IMG/VR virus record: IMGVR_UViG_3300027573_000078 | Span: 1 to 36,515 of that record | Length of the DNA: 36,515 nucleotides | Source of the DNA: a virus | Direction: 5' to 3' (one strand) | In this document: positions 1 through 6,226 of the stretch, one piece after another | Numbering within the stretch: position 1 is the first letter of the stretch | Layout of the letters: each line of letters starts with the position of its first letter | Notes under the pieces: model-generated | Told to the model about the DNA's origin: nothing | The model's input: only the letters and a program-made list of their open reading frames with translations | Database searches by the model: none | Translations under genes and position numbers: made by a program

Positions 1-42
1 GTCTCCTGGCCAGGGCCTCGACTTTCGATCCCCCCCTACCCC
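1..42. other. left end; possible half of the cos/packaging region
   Basis: No gene is visible here. The first bases are GTCTC and the last bases of the window are GAGAC, so joining the ends gives the 10-bp palindrome GAGACGTCTC. The C-rich stretch at 30-41 ends next to the stop codon of the first minus-strand gene. If the ends are joined, about 138 bp of non-coding DNA separate that gene from terS, which is where cos usually lies in HNH/TerS phages. That the ends are real cohesive ends is inference. Confidence 0.35.
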
Positions 43-255
43 TCAAGCGTGCGGCTCGGCCGTCGCGCGCGTCTCCTCCTCGATCACGACGCGCGTGCTC
101 GCGGTGAGATAGATCGGCTCGGCCGTCGAGCGCGGGGCGACGACGATCGGCGCGCCGTCGCGCAGCCACGAGCCGTCCTCTTGGCGCTGCTCGACGTAGA
201 TCAGCGCGTCATGGATCGAGTTGTCGGGGGCGGCAATCACCAGCTTGGTCGTCAT
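43..255 (-). CDS. small hypothetical phage protein (70 aa)
   Basis: I do not recognise this family. The start at 255 is chosen because a strong ribosome-binding site (AAGGAGAG) lies about 8 nt upstream. The frame stays open to an ATG at 363 that overlaps the HNH stop codon (ATGA), giving a possible 106-aa version. The 36 extra codons, however, have clearly lower third-position GC than the rest of the genome and include AGA, CTA and ATT, so the short form is preferred. The protein is mostly beta-prone with an acidic C-terminus and no membrane segment. It is the last gene of the leftward early operon before the window end, directly ahead of the terminase genes if the ends are joined. Confidence 0.6.
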   Translation of the reverse strand: MTTKLVIAAPDNSIHDALIYVEQRQEDGSWLRDGAPIVVAPRSTAEPIYLTASTRVVIEEETRATAEPHA

Positions 256-359
256 CGCTAGTCTCTCCTTCAACAGAAGCTTGCAATGCTTAATTTGATC
301 GGCGAGCGGGTTTGGGCGGTTGAGTTGTTCAGAGGTGAAAATCATCTCATCGGTCCAGA

Positions 360-680
360 TCATCGCGCGTTCCAATGGTGCTTGGGGTCGAGCGGGCGGC
401 CGTTGCGATCGAAGCCGCCGCGCTTGACCGGGCGGCCGAAGCCGCCGTCGCGCTGCACGGTCTTGCGATTGTGGCAAGGCGCGCAACGCGGGCGCCAGTT
501 GCGCCGGTTCCAGAACAGCGAGAGGTCGCCCTTGTGCGGCACATGGTGGTCGACGACCGTCGCGATGTTGGGACAGCCCGGCGTCGAGCAGCGCGGATAT
601 GCGTCGAGGAACTCACGCCGCGCGCGCTGCCACTTCTTGCCGTAGCCCCGCGTGGCTGCACTGAGGCGCGTGCCGCTCAT
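360..680 (-). CDS. HNH endonuclease
   Basis: A 106-aa protein with a clear HNH nuclease core. A first CxxC-like zinc pair (CSTPGC) is followed by VVDHHVPHKG, holding the catalytic histidines, and then NWRPRCAPCHNRKT, holding the second cysteine pair and the Asn/His of the motif. In HK97-like and other cos phages, small HNH proteins encoded beside terS and terL help the terminase cut cos and are needed for packaging. Here the gene lies at the far left and the terminase genes at the far right on the same strand, so the usual HNH-TerS-TerL order appears once the ends are joined. The start at 680 gives an ATGA overlap with the upstream gene; an ATG three codons earlier is an alternative. Confidence 0.88.
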   Translation of the reverse strand: MSGTRLSAATRGYGKKWQRARREFLDAYPRCSTPGCPNIATVVDHHVPHKGDLSLFWNRRNWRPRCAPCHNRKTVQRDGGFGRPVKRGGFDRNGRPLDPKHHWNAR

Positions 681-847
681 AGCACCCACGGACGCACGAG
701 GGGCACGCGCGGCTCGCCGAACAGGCCGAGCAGCACCGCCACCACGAACACCGCGATGAGCAGCGCCACAACCCAGTCGTCGCGGATCATCGGGGCGCTA
801 TCCGATAGCGCCGGCTCGACCGCTGCCGATGCGCGGTGTAGGATCAT
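677..847 (-). CDS. small single-pass membrane protein (56 aa)
   Basis: A 56-aa protein with one strongly hydrophobic helix (WVVALLIAVFVVAVLLGLF, residues 26-44) preceded by an acidic stretch (residues ~12-25) and followed by a short basic tail. No family is recognised. The ATG at 847 overlaps the stop of the upstream DUF6362-like gene and its own stop overlaps the HNH start, so it appears translationally coupled on both sides. A perfect 19-bp inverted repeat (794-812) lies inside the coding region. A holin-like or other membrane role is conceivable because no lysis gene is recognised elsewhere, but the sequence shows only the membrane helix. Confidence 0.6.
   Translation of the reverse strand: MILHRASAAVEPALSDSAPMIRDDWVVALLIAVFVVAVLLGLFGEPRVPLVRPWVL
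794..812. repeat. 19-bp perfect inverted repeat, copy 1
   Basis: GGCGCTATC, one central C, GATAGCGCC: a perfect 9-bp inverted repeat with a single-base centre. The same element, differing only in the central base, occurs at 1801-1819. Both copies are in the leftward operon and both happen to be translated as Ala-Leu-Ser-Asp-Ser-Ala. The half-site length and odd centre fit a dimeric DNA-binding protein, for example one of the phage's ParB-like or HTH proteins; this is inference. Confidence 0.7.
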
Positions 848-1386
848 GTTTCGGGGTTCGAAGGCGTGGCGCCATTCGCGCGCCCTGCCGATCGTGTCAC
901 AGATGATGCCCTTTTTCCGTCGATCTGTTGCGTGGTTTTTTGTTGCGCCATCACGCGCGCATAAGCCTTTGATTGGGCGTAAGAACACATGCGGTGCAGC
1001 GCAATGATCCATTGCCGCCACAGCGCATGCCTGCCGCGGCCGAGCTGGTGCTCGATGCGTTTCCAGCGCACGCCATAGGCGCGCATCCACACCAGCAAGC
1101 GGTTATCGGGATCGAGGGCGGCAGCCACGCAGCGCAGCACCAGGTCGAGCCGATCGATCGCGGCCGCACTCGGCGGCGCCACCGAGGGCCGCGCGCGATG
1201 CCAGCCATAGCCCTCGTGGACCTGGCGCAGCGGGATCGGCATGGCCGAGCGGAACGCGCTCGGCCCTTCCTCGGGCTGCGTGCACTGGATGCGCCATAGC
1301 GTGTCGACGGCTTCCTCGAGCAGCTCGGCCATGCGCACCTCGGTCAGGCCGAAGCGCGCGCGCCTATCGTGGATCATCGCGCGCAC
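844..1386 (-). CDS. DUF6362-like phage protein
   Basis: A 180-aa protein matching the pattern I know from DUF6362 proteins of alphaproteobacterial phages: an N-terminal LTEVRMAELLEEAVDTLWRI helix, a middle RSAMPIPLRQVHEGYG segment, then SAAAIDRLDLVL and a C-terminal block LLVWMRAYGVRWKRIEHQLG followed by a WRQW motif. The last part resembles a helix-turn-helix, so DNA binding is plausible, but the function is unknown. The GTG start at 1386 has GGAGGG about 9 nt upstream and overlaps the previous gene by 23 nt; an ATG at 1377 is an alternative. The C-terminal 40 residues are polar and probably disordered. Confidence 0.72.
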   Translation of the reverse strand: MRAMIHDRRARFGLTEVRMAELLEEAVDTLWRIQCTQPEEGPSAFRSAMPIPLRQVHEGYGWHRARPSVAPPSAAAIDRLDLVLRCVAAALDPDNRLLVWMRAYGVRWKRIEHQLGRGRHALWRQWIIALHRMCSYAQSKAYARVMAQQKTTQQIDGKRASSVTRSAGRANGATPSNPET

Positions 1387-1786
1387 CGAGCGGTTCCCTC
1401 CAGGAGCGCGCTTGAGGCATCGCCCCTACCCCGGAAGCCCCCTCGGGCTCAGACCCCCCCTTATCAGCCTTTTGCGCTCTGGAAAGTGGCGGAAAACTGC
1501 GGGTGTCGAACCAGGCATTCAGCCGGGCAGCCCACATCGAGAAGTACCGGTCCCACCCGCGGATGGTGGCCAGGGCTTCCGGCCGACATTGGGGGGCCAG
1601 AGCGGCGATGCGCGCGAGCAGGTAATCGCGCTCGACGTGGAACTCGCGCTCATGCCACCGGTGACCCTCGCGACGCTCCAGGATCCACTGCCGGGCGTCG
1701 TTCGTGAGGCGCCAGCGGTCGTCGAGCCGGATGTCGAGCGGCGGATCGATCGTGGCGCTGTCGTAGCCATAGGGTCTGGTGATCAC
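1364..1786 (-). CDS. hypothetical early phage protein (140 aa)
   Basis: Family not recognised. The first ~95 residues look folded and are rich in Trp, Arg and His (WRLTNDARQWILERREGHRW and a later GWDRYFSMWAARLNAWFD). The last 45 residues are polar and low in complexity. The start overlaps the stop of the preceding zinc-binding gene (ATGA at 1783-1786), and the end overlaps the start of the DUF6362-like gene by 23 nt, so it sits in a coupled operon. No membrane segment or signal peptide is visible. Confidence 0.6.
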   Translation of the reverse strand: MITRPYGYDSATIDPPLDIRLDDRWRLTNDARQWILERREGHRWHEREFHVERDYLLARIAALAPQCRPEALATIRGWDRYFSMWAARLNAWFDTRSFPPLSRAQKADKGGSEPEGASGVGAMPQARSWREPLGARDDPR

Positions 1787-2001
1787 GGCACAGCCTCCTG
1801 GGCGCTATCGGATAGCGCCTGGTCGGCGCGCCGCCGCTGGCGCACGATCACGACGCACTCGCGGTGCACGTAGCTGCCGGTGTCACCAGAGGCCGGCTCG
1901 GGCATGCCGCCCACCCAGCGCACCGGCCCGCCGCCGCGGCCGCCGCAGATCGCGCAGAAGCGCGCGAGCTCGCGCTTGGCGTGCGGGTCGTCGTACTTCA
2001 C
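1783..2001 (-). CDS. small Cys/His zinc-binding protein (72 aa)
   Basis: A 72-aa protein with a CAICGG motif (a CxxC pair) near residue 16 and a YVHREC motif near residue 45, which together could form a four-ligand zinc site as in HNH-like or treble-clef folds. The GTG start at 2001 forms a GTGA overlap with the stop of the upstream gene, as elsewhere in this operon. Its C-terminus is encoded by the second copy of the 19-bp palindrome (1801-1819). A zinc-finger role in DNA or protein binding is likely; nothing more specific can be read. Confidence 0.6.
   Translation of the reverse strand: MKYDDPHAKRELARFCAICGGRGGGPVRWVGGMPEPASGDTGSYVHRECVVIVRQRRRADQALSDSAQEAVP
1801..1819. repeat. 19-bp perfect inverted repeat, copy 2
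   Basis: GGCGCTATC, one central G, GATAGCGCC. It is identical in both arms to the element at 794-812 and lies about 1.0 kb from it in the same operon. This copy sits 16 nt upstream of the start codon of the next gene (1786), where a bound protein or an RNA hairpin could affect translation or transcription. Confidence 0.7.
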
Positions 2002-2615
2002 GCGCGCGCCTCCTCGGGCTGGGGCTCGAGCGTCGCGGCGCGGTGCTCGTCGGCGAGGTGGCGGAGCTTGTCGCTCATGCCGGCGCTGGGCTGGTGCGTC
2101 ATGCCGCGCAATACAGCCCCCTTGCGCGCGAAGGCTTCGAGATTGGCGCGGATCTCGACCATCGCCTGCGCCTGCAGGACATCGTCGCGCGGCGGCTCGC
2201 GCTTCGGGTCGAACGGCTCGCCGTGCTTCCATTGGTCGTAAAGCCGGTAAACCCCGTCCTCGTTCTGCGCCTGCTTGAGTACAGCCGCGGCCTCGTCGTC
2301 GCCCATCCAGACGCGCATGCGCCTCCACCACCCGAGACGAGTAAGGAACAACTGGCCGTTGCATGGATCGCTCGCGTCGTAGAGCGCATGGCGAGTGCCG
2401 GTCGTTTCCCGGTTCGCGGGCTGCAGAGCGATCTCGGCCGGCTTGGGTGGAACCGCGTGCGTCCAGCGCACCAAGGTCGCGCGCAGCGTCGCCTCGAGCT
2501 GCTCGCTCGAGAGGCCCACCAACACGTAGCGGTACTCGGGCTCCCACGCGAGGATTTGCTCGGCATGGCGAGGGAAGCGGCGAGCGAGCCCGCCCACGAA
2601 CTCGGCGGTGTTCAT
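1998..2615 (-). CDS. putative replication protein / helicase loader-like
   Basis: A 205-aa protein directly downstream of the replication-initiator-like gene, with an ATGA overlap. Its N-terminal half (FPRHAEQILAWEPEYRYVL, then LSSEQLEATLRATLVRW and PPKPAEIAL) follows the pattern of phage proteins annotated as replication protein P or helicase loader: an alpha-helical region ending in a PxPAEI motif. No ATPase Walker motif is visible, so a DnaC-type AAA+ loader is unlikely and a lambda P-like adaptor is the better guess. The gene order initiator-then-loader parallels lambda O-P. Assignment rests on position and weak pattern only. Confidence 0.5.
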   Translation of the reverse strand: MNTAEFVGGLARRFPRHAEQILAWEPEYRYVLVGLSSEQLEATLRATLVRWTHAVPPKPAEIALQPANRETTGTRHALYDASDPCNGQLFLTRLGWWRRMRVWMGDDEAAAVLKQAQNEDGVYRLYDQWKHGEPFDPKREPPRDDVLQAQAMVEIRANLEAFARKGAVLRGMTHQPSAGMSDKLRHLADEHRAATLEPQPEEARA

Positions 2616-3448
2616 GCGCGGCCCTCGATCTCGCGCGCGATGCGCTCGGCGTCGCTGAGCTTCGGCGGCGGCGCCTCGTCGTTCCAGCAGTCGCCCTCGA
2701 GCCAGCGCTGCGCGGACTTCGTGAACTTGGGATCTTGGTCTTCGCGGCTCAACGCATAGCGCTGAGCGCCGGCGAGAATCACCTCGTGCGAGGCGCGATT
2801 GCAGGCGTCGGCATAGGCACGCAGCCCGTCTTTTCGTCCGGTTTTCAGCGGGTAAGCGGTCCAGAACTCCCAGAAACCGCCGGCGCTCGGGTTCGGGTTC
2901 GGGTTCGGGGGCGAGCTCTCGCGCGGCAGCGAATCATGTGTCTCACCATTGAGACTTACTTCTCCCTGTCCCTTCAATTCTCCCTGTCCCTGTCTATTAA
3001 GAGGGTTTTCTCGGGGGACATGGTCATTTGTCCCCGGGGACAAATCTCGTTGTCCCTTCTTTTTCTCGCGCCACTTCTCGCGCCGTTCCTCGCTCTCCCG
3101 CTTCGATGTCCACTGAGACAGAACTACCTCGGCTACCACCTTGTGGTAGAGACGCCCATCGTTGCACTTGAACCATCCCCTAAGCGCCCCTTCCCTGATC
3201 TTCTGCCACGTCTTCACGTCGCGCCCGAGTTCGGCGAGCCGGCAAAGGTCGATGTCGTCGTCGGGCAGGCTGCCGGCGGGCACCTGGTCCTGGCTCCTGA
3301 GCCACAGCGTGACGCCGGCGCGCCATTCGGCGTCGGTCGCGCGCGAGTGGAAGGCCGAGCCGAACAGCCGCGCGCGATAGATTGGCGTGAAGGCGAAGTC
3401 CTTCAGGTCGGCGTCGGCAGGGACCAGCGGCGCGGGAAGATCGGTCAT
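2612..3448 (-). CDS. DUF1376-type phage replication initiator protein
   Basis: A 278-aa protein in three parts. The N-terminal ~115 residues resemble DUF1376/YdaU proteins: a block around WRAGVTLWLRSQ, then GSLPDDDIDLCRLAEL, then WFKCNDGRLYHKVVAEVV. These are winged-helix-like domains typical of phage replication proteins. Residues ~115-190 form a polar linker, with a short NP repeat encoded by three GGGTTC units (2889-2906). The C-terminal part (FWEFWTAYPLKTGRKDGLRAY to the RWLEGDCWND motif) is the usual tail of such proteins. DNA encoding the linker holds TGTCCCY repeats and a 20-bp palindrome, so the origin probably lies inside the gene as in lambda O. ATG at 3448 overlaps the upstream stop. 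Confidence 0.72.
   Translation of the reverse strand: MTDLPAPLVPADADLKDFAFTPIYRARLFGSAFHSRATDAEWRAGVTLWLRSQDQVPAGSLPDDDIDLCRLAELGRDVKTWQKIREGALRGWFKCNDGRLYHKVVAEVVLSQWTSKRESEERREKWREKKKGQRDLSPGTNDHVPRENPLNRQGQGELKGQGEVSLNGETHDSLPRESSPPNPNPNPSAGGFWEFWTAYPLKTGRKDGLRAYADACNRASHEVILAGAQRYALSREDQDPKFTKSAQRWLEGDCWNDEAPPPKLSDAERIAREIEGRA
2967..3057. other. candidate replication origin (iterons within the replication gene)
   Basis: Six copies of TGTCCCY lie within 91 bp: forward at 2967, 2985, 3029 and 3051, reverse at 3014-3020 and 3036-3042. The copies at 3029 and 3036 form a perfect 20-bp palindrome at 3026-3045 (arm ATTTGTCCCC). The block is visibly richer in A/T than its surroundings, with CAATTC, TCTATTAAG and CTTTTTCTC tracts. 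It encodes the linker of the DUF1376-type replication protein, the same position as the iterons in lambda gene O. Origin function is inferred from this arrangement. Confidence 0.5.
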
Positions 3449-3669
3449 GAGCCGGCCACCTTCCTGTTCTCGTTAGCCGCGGCTGCCACCATGCGATCGT
3501 GCGCCTCGATCGCATATTCCATGAGCCCGACCTCGACGGCATCGGCGACGGTCGGTCTTGAGCGGTCGCGGTTGGCGAAAACGGCGGCGGCCATATCGCG
3601 ATAGCGCCGCTGATAGTCGAGCCATAGGGACCAGAAGTCCGGCTGCTGGCGCAGTTGAACCACGCTCAT
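3445..3669 (-). CDS. small hypothetical protein between rusA and the replication gene (74 aa)
   Basis: A 74-aa, mainly alpha-helical protein (QQPDFWSLWLDYQRRYRDM, then AVEVGLMEYAIEAHDRM). It has ATGA overlaps with the RusA-like gene upstream (3666-3669) and with the replication gene downstream (3445-3448). No known family is recognised. The Trp/Tyr-rich first helix and lack of membrane segments suggest a small soluble accessory protein of the replication operon. Confidence 0.62.
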   Translation of the reverse strand: MSVVQLRQQPDFWSLWLDYQRRYRDMAAAVFANRDRSRPTVADAVEVGLMEYAIEAHDRMVAAAANENRKVAGS

Positions 3670-4067
3670 GCTGCGGCGACCCTCTCCTGCCCGCGCGCGA
3701 CCTCGAGCAGCGGCGCGCCGATCTCTTCGATCAGGACCACGGCGCGCGGGTTGCGGCGGTCGATGGCGTGCACGACGTGGAGCTCGCGACACTGCCGGTC
3801 GTTCCGATAGACGCGACCGGCCAGGCAATCGAGGATCAGCGACGGGTCAAGGTCGGGTCGCTCGCTCGCATAGAAGATCTGCATGTGCACGCGCAGCCGG
3901 CCGCCGAGCAGCGGCGAGAGGATAGGCACCTGCTTGGCGACGGCCTTCACGTAGGCGCGCGCCTCGGGCGACTTGATGAGCGAGTAGCGCCCGCCGATCT
4001 TGACGATCTGCGAGCGGTTGGACTTGCTCACCGTCTGCCCGAGGATTGTTCCCGCCCAGAATCGCAT
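3666..4067 (-). CDS. RusA-like Holliday junction resolvase
   Basis: A 133-aa protein matching the RusA family, which cuts Holliday junctions and branched DNA during phage recombination and packaging. The first half carries the basic substrate-binding strand region (residues ~11-47). The acidic core is RPDLDPSLILDCLAG followed by VYRNDRQ, giving Asp72, Asp74, Asp80 and Asp90 as metal-ligand candidates. The family usually has DLDN and a DD pair where this protein has DLDP and ND, so it is a divergent member. The gene starts 3 nt after the preceding stop. Length is close to the family norm of about 120 residues. Confidence 0.78.
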   Translation of the reverse strand: MRFWAGTILGQTVSKSNRSQIVKIGGRYSLIKSPEARAYVKAVAKQVPILSPLLGGRLRVHMQIFYASERPDLDPSLILDCLAGRVYRNDRQCRELHVVHAIDRRNPRAVVLIEEIGAPLLEVARGQERVAAA

Positions 4068-4070
4068 GGC

Positions 4071-4682
4071 TCAGTCGCCTGCGTGCGCCGGCGCGGTCTC
4101 CGTCGAGCCGGCCATCTTGGCGACGTTGTGGCGCTGTCCGCCCACCCAACCGCTATCCCATTTCAGGTTCTCGGGGCTGCCCTCGCCATAGGGGTTCGCC
4201 TCGCGGTTCCTGCCGGCGAGGCCTGCGTCGAGCCCCTCCTGGTTGGCCTGCGCGAGCGACTCCGGCGTCGCGATCGGCCCCTTCGCGGCGGCGCGCACGC
4301 TCGCCTCGCTGGCGTCGCGCTCGTTCGCCTGACGCGCGGCCTCGACCGCGTCCGCCATGCCGAGCAGGTTGCGATAGGTAAGGTAGTCCTCGAGGTCCAT
4401 CTGGGCGTCGAGCGGGTCCTCGCGCAGGTCCTTGCGCGCGCGCTTGAGAGCGGCGCAGTTGAAGCCCTCTTCCTTGAGCTTCTTCCACTCGGCGCGCAGC
4501 TTGCCGCGCGCGGTCTCGAGCGTGCCCTCGATGCGGTTGAGGCGCTCGTGCGCCGCGGCGACCTCTTTGCCTGTCCGGCGCCGATTGTCGCCTACCGCCT
4601 CACGCCGCTCCTCGCGCGCTTCTTCGGCGGCCACCTGATCGCCCGCTTCGGCGCGTCCGATCGCATTCCGCTTCTTTGCCAT
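4071..4682 (-). CDS. coiled-coil protein with a C-terminal ribosome modulation factor (RMF/CrpP)-like domain
   Basis: A 203-aa protein with two recognisable parts. Residues ~40-110 form a charged coiled coil (EVAAAHERLNRIEGTLETAR, then WKKLKEEGFNCAALKRARKD), similar in pattern to GapR/DUF2312 proteins that bind overtwisted DNA. Residues ~147-190 (EGLDAGLAGRNREANPY, later KWDSGWVGGQ) match the ribosome modulation factor/CrpP pattern GYxAGxxGRxxxxxPY followed by a WxxGW-type helix. RMF dimerises 70S ribosomes in stationary phase. The joined architecture suggests a nucleic-acid-binding regulator, but which target applies cannot be told from sequence. It lies immediately upstream of the RusA gene in the early operon. 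Confidence 0.65.
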   Translation of the reverse strand: MAKKRNAIGRAEAGDQVAAEEAREERREAVGDNRRRTGKEVAAAHERLNRIEGTLETARGKLRAEWKKLKEEGFNCAALKRARKDLREDPLDAQMDLEDYLTYRNLLGMADAVEAARQANERDASEASVRAAAKGPIATPESLAQANQEGLDAGLAGRNREANPYGEGSPENLKWDSGWVGGQRHNVAKMAGSTETAPAHAGD

Positions 4683-4685
4683 GGG

Positions 4686-4928
4686 TCAGCCTCCTGTCGT
4701 CTGTGCGGGCTTGCGGCGCGCGAGGCCGCGGCACTCGCCGCGCGCAATGCGCAGCAGCGCGAGCACCATCAGGAAGTCGCGCTGTACCTCGACCGACTTG
4801 CCGAGCACTTCCTGCGGATAGCGGCCAGCCTCGACCATCAGCTCGTGTTCGATGCGCTGGCACGCGGCGATCTCGTCGGACGTGAGGGAAAACCGCCGCC
4901 CGGCAGTCCGGCCTGCGCCTTCCACCAT
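4686..4928 (-). CDS. small hypothetical helical protein (about 80 aa)
   Basis: The credible part of this frame is FSLTSDEIAACQRIEHELMV to KSVEVQRDFLMVLALLRIAR, a helical segment that looks like real protein. The frame is open up to an ATG at 5039 (117 aa), but the extra N-terminal part is low-complexity Ala/Gly/Pro/Arg. It also overlaps a better-looking gene in another frame (4838-5044), so the internal ATG at 4928 is preferred. No strong ribosome-binding site helps decide. The gene ends 3 nt before the start of the RMF-like gene. Function unknown. Confidence 0.5.
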   Translation of the reverse strand: MVEGAGRTAGRRFSLTSDEIAACQRIEHELMVEAGRYPQEVLGKSVEVQRDFLMVLALLRIARGECRGLARRKPAQTTGG

Positions 4929-5044
4929 TGGGCGCGGTCCTGCAGCCGCGCCGCCTTGTGCAGGCAGCGCCACATCCTCCACCGCGCGAACCGCTGCCAC
5001 AGGGGCAGCAAGAGTGCTTTCATCCGGGCGCGCCCCCATTTCAC
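4838..5044 (-). CDS. small basic Trp-rich protein (68 aa), overlapping the next gene
   Basis: The GTG at 5044 overlaps the upstream stop codon (GTGA), the coupling style used throughout this operon. The product has an amphipathic basic/aromatic helix (LLLPLWQRFARWRMWRCLHK) followed by a helical segment and a polar tail. It shares about 90 nt with the following gene in a different frame, so one of the two could be wrong or both could be real overlapping genes. An internal ATG at 5023 is an alternative start. Family not recognised. Confidence 0.42.
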   Translation of the reverse strand: MKWGRARMKALLLPLWQRFARWRMWRCLHKAARLQDRAQWWKAQAGLPGGGFPSRPTRSPRASASNTS

Positions 5045-5370
5045 TCCCCTGCGTTTTCGAGATCGCGCTGATCGCGGCGCAAGACGGCCTGCACCAGGTT
5101 CACGAGCGCCGCTTCGGTGCTGGGATCGAGCGCCGCGTCCATCTGGACGAACCGCCGCCACTCGGCGGCGAGCTCGGGCTTGATCGCGCAGAGCTTCGCG
5201 AAGTAGGTCAGCGACAGCGCGTTCTTGCCCTGAAGCCAGTTCCGGGCCGCGTCGGTGTTGGAGCCGGCATCCTTGGCCAGTCGCTTCGCGTCGCCGCCGT
5301 AGAGATGGCGCAGCGTCGACGCACACCACGACGTGACGCCCTCGGTGCTATAGGCGGCTGCGGCGCTCAC
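5041..5370 (-). CDS. HTH-type DNA-binding protein (109 aa)
   Basis: A 109-aa protein with a segment resembling a helix-turn-helix: AKRLAKDAGSNTDAARNWLQ followed by NALSLTYFAKLC (residues ~28-65). This is the pattern of small phage/prophage regulators in which the second helix reads DNA. The GTG start at 5370 overlaps the previous stop (GTGA) and has GGGAG about 7 nt upstream; the frame is open further, but that extension is unconvincing. The C-terminal half is helical and acidic. It probably regulates transcription in the early operon. Confidence 0.6.
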   Translation of the reverse strand: MSAAAAYSTEGVTSWCASTLRHLYGGDAKRLAKDAGSNTDAARNWLQGKNALSLTYFAKLCAIKPELAAEWRRFVQMDAALDPSTEAALVNLVQAVLRRDQRDLENAGE

Positions 5371-5714
5371 GGGTTTTCTCCCGGCCGCGCCATGAAGTTT
5401 TCGCCGCCCTTCGTCTGTGTCATCGCGCATCGCTGCACCCCAATGTGGTTGGGATGCAGCGAGACCCGATGACGAAGAACAGCAATGGCCATACTGAGCA
5501 GCCTCCGGGCGTTCCCAGCGATCGCGGTGCTTTCCAGGGCGATGCGATCGAGGGAAGCCCGAGTGCTGCGGAGAGCGAACTCGTCGGACGAAAGGATGCG
5601 GCCCGGCACCGCCCAGAGCGGATCGGCCGGGTACTGCGGCGCGTGCTGGCGCGGCTCCAGCCGCGTGACTAGCGCCATCATGGGCACGAGACGGAGGGGC
5701 GCGGCGGCGGGCAT
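5367..5714 (-). CDS. hypothetical early protein (115 aa)
   Basis: A 115-aa protein with a helical centre (SSDEFALRSTRASLDRIALE, then NARRLLSMAIAVLRHRV) and a polar C-terminus. No family recognised. Its ATG at 5714 shares one base with the stop of the preceding gene (TGATG), and its stop overlaps the GTG of the next gene, so it is firmly embedded in the operon. The helix around LLSMAIAVL is only moderately hydrophobic, so membrane insertion is unlikely. Confidence 0.55.
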   Translation of the reverse strand: MPAAAPLRLVPMMALVTRLEPRQHAPQYPADPLWAVPGRILSSDEFALRSTRASLDRIALESTAIAGNARRLLSMAIAVLRHRVSLHPNHIGVQRCAMTQTKGGENFMARPGENP

Positions 5715-6226
5715 CAGGCGGCGTCCCGCTCCGCACGCTGCAGCGCTTCGGCCAGCGTCATCTCCGGATGCCGGCGCATGATCGGGCGCACGAAGTTGAG
5801 CAGCACCTGCTGCGCGTCGGCGCTCGCGATGTCCGCCTCGATTTGCCGCCGCAGCATCGCAAGGTGCGCTTCGAGGTCCGCGAGTGTCGCGAAGCGCAGC
5901 GCTACCCATTCAACCCGCTCGTCATCACTATCGGCGACCGGCACGGTGATTGCCGATGGCAGCTTCAGATGCCGGATCGGCAGCGGCAGATCCGGGAGCC
6001 TGAGCTGGCGCTCATCGTCCGGCGTCCACCCTCTCCCCATCATCTTTCGCGCCCAGGCGCCAATGGCCTCGCGCATCATCGCGCTGGCGGCGGCGGCGCA
6101 GAGGTCCGGGAAGCGCGCCATCACGCACTCGGTCACGACCTCCCTGTCGGCCCGACCACGCTCGAGCTGTTCGCCGAGACAGACGCGGACCGCGTCAACG
6201 AGCTGCGCGCGCGCGCTCTTTTCCAT
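5714..6226 (-). CDS. hypothetical early protein downstream of ParB-like gene (170 aa)
   Basis: A 170-aa protein, mainly helical, with a cysteine-containing centre (VVTECVMARFPDLCAAAASA) and an acidic C-terminal half (IEADIASADAQQVLLNFVRP). The start at 6226 has AAGGA about 10 nt upstream and overlaps the ParB-like gene by 32 nt. I do not recognise the family. Tight linkage suggests it acts with the ParB-like protein or the replication genes, but nothing in the sequence proves it. Confidence 0.6.
   Translation of the reverse strand: MEKSARAQLVDAVRVCLGEQLERGRADREVVTECVMARFPDLCAAAASAMMREAIGAWARKMMGRGWTPDDERQLRLPDLPLPIRHLKLPSAITVPVADSDDERVEWVALRFATLADLEAHLAMLRRQIEADIASADAQQVLLNFVRPIMRRHPEMTLAEALQRAERDAA

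Noticed and set aside
2889-2906. Three GGGTTC units as a possible regulatory or CRISPR-like repeat
   Set aside because: They are contiguous with no spacers and simply encode a short Asn-Pro linker in the replication protein.
3558-5183. Long plus-strand frame of about 540 codons
   Set aside because: It is antisense to the RusA-like and RMF-like genes and others with clear family motifs, and its own translation shows no motifs.
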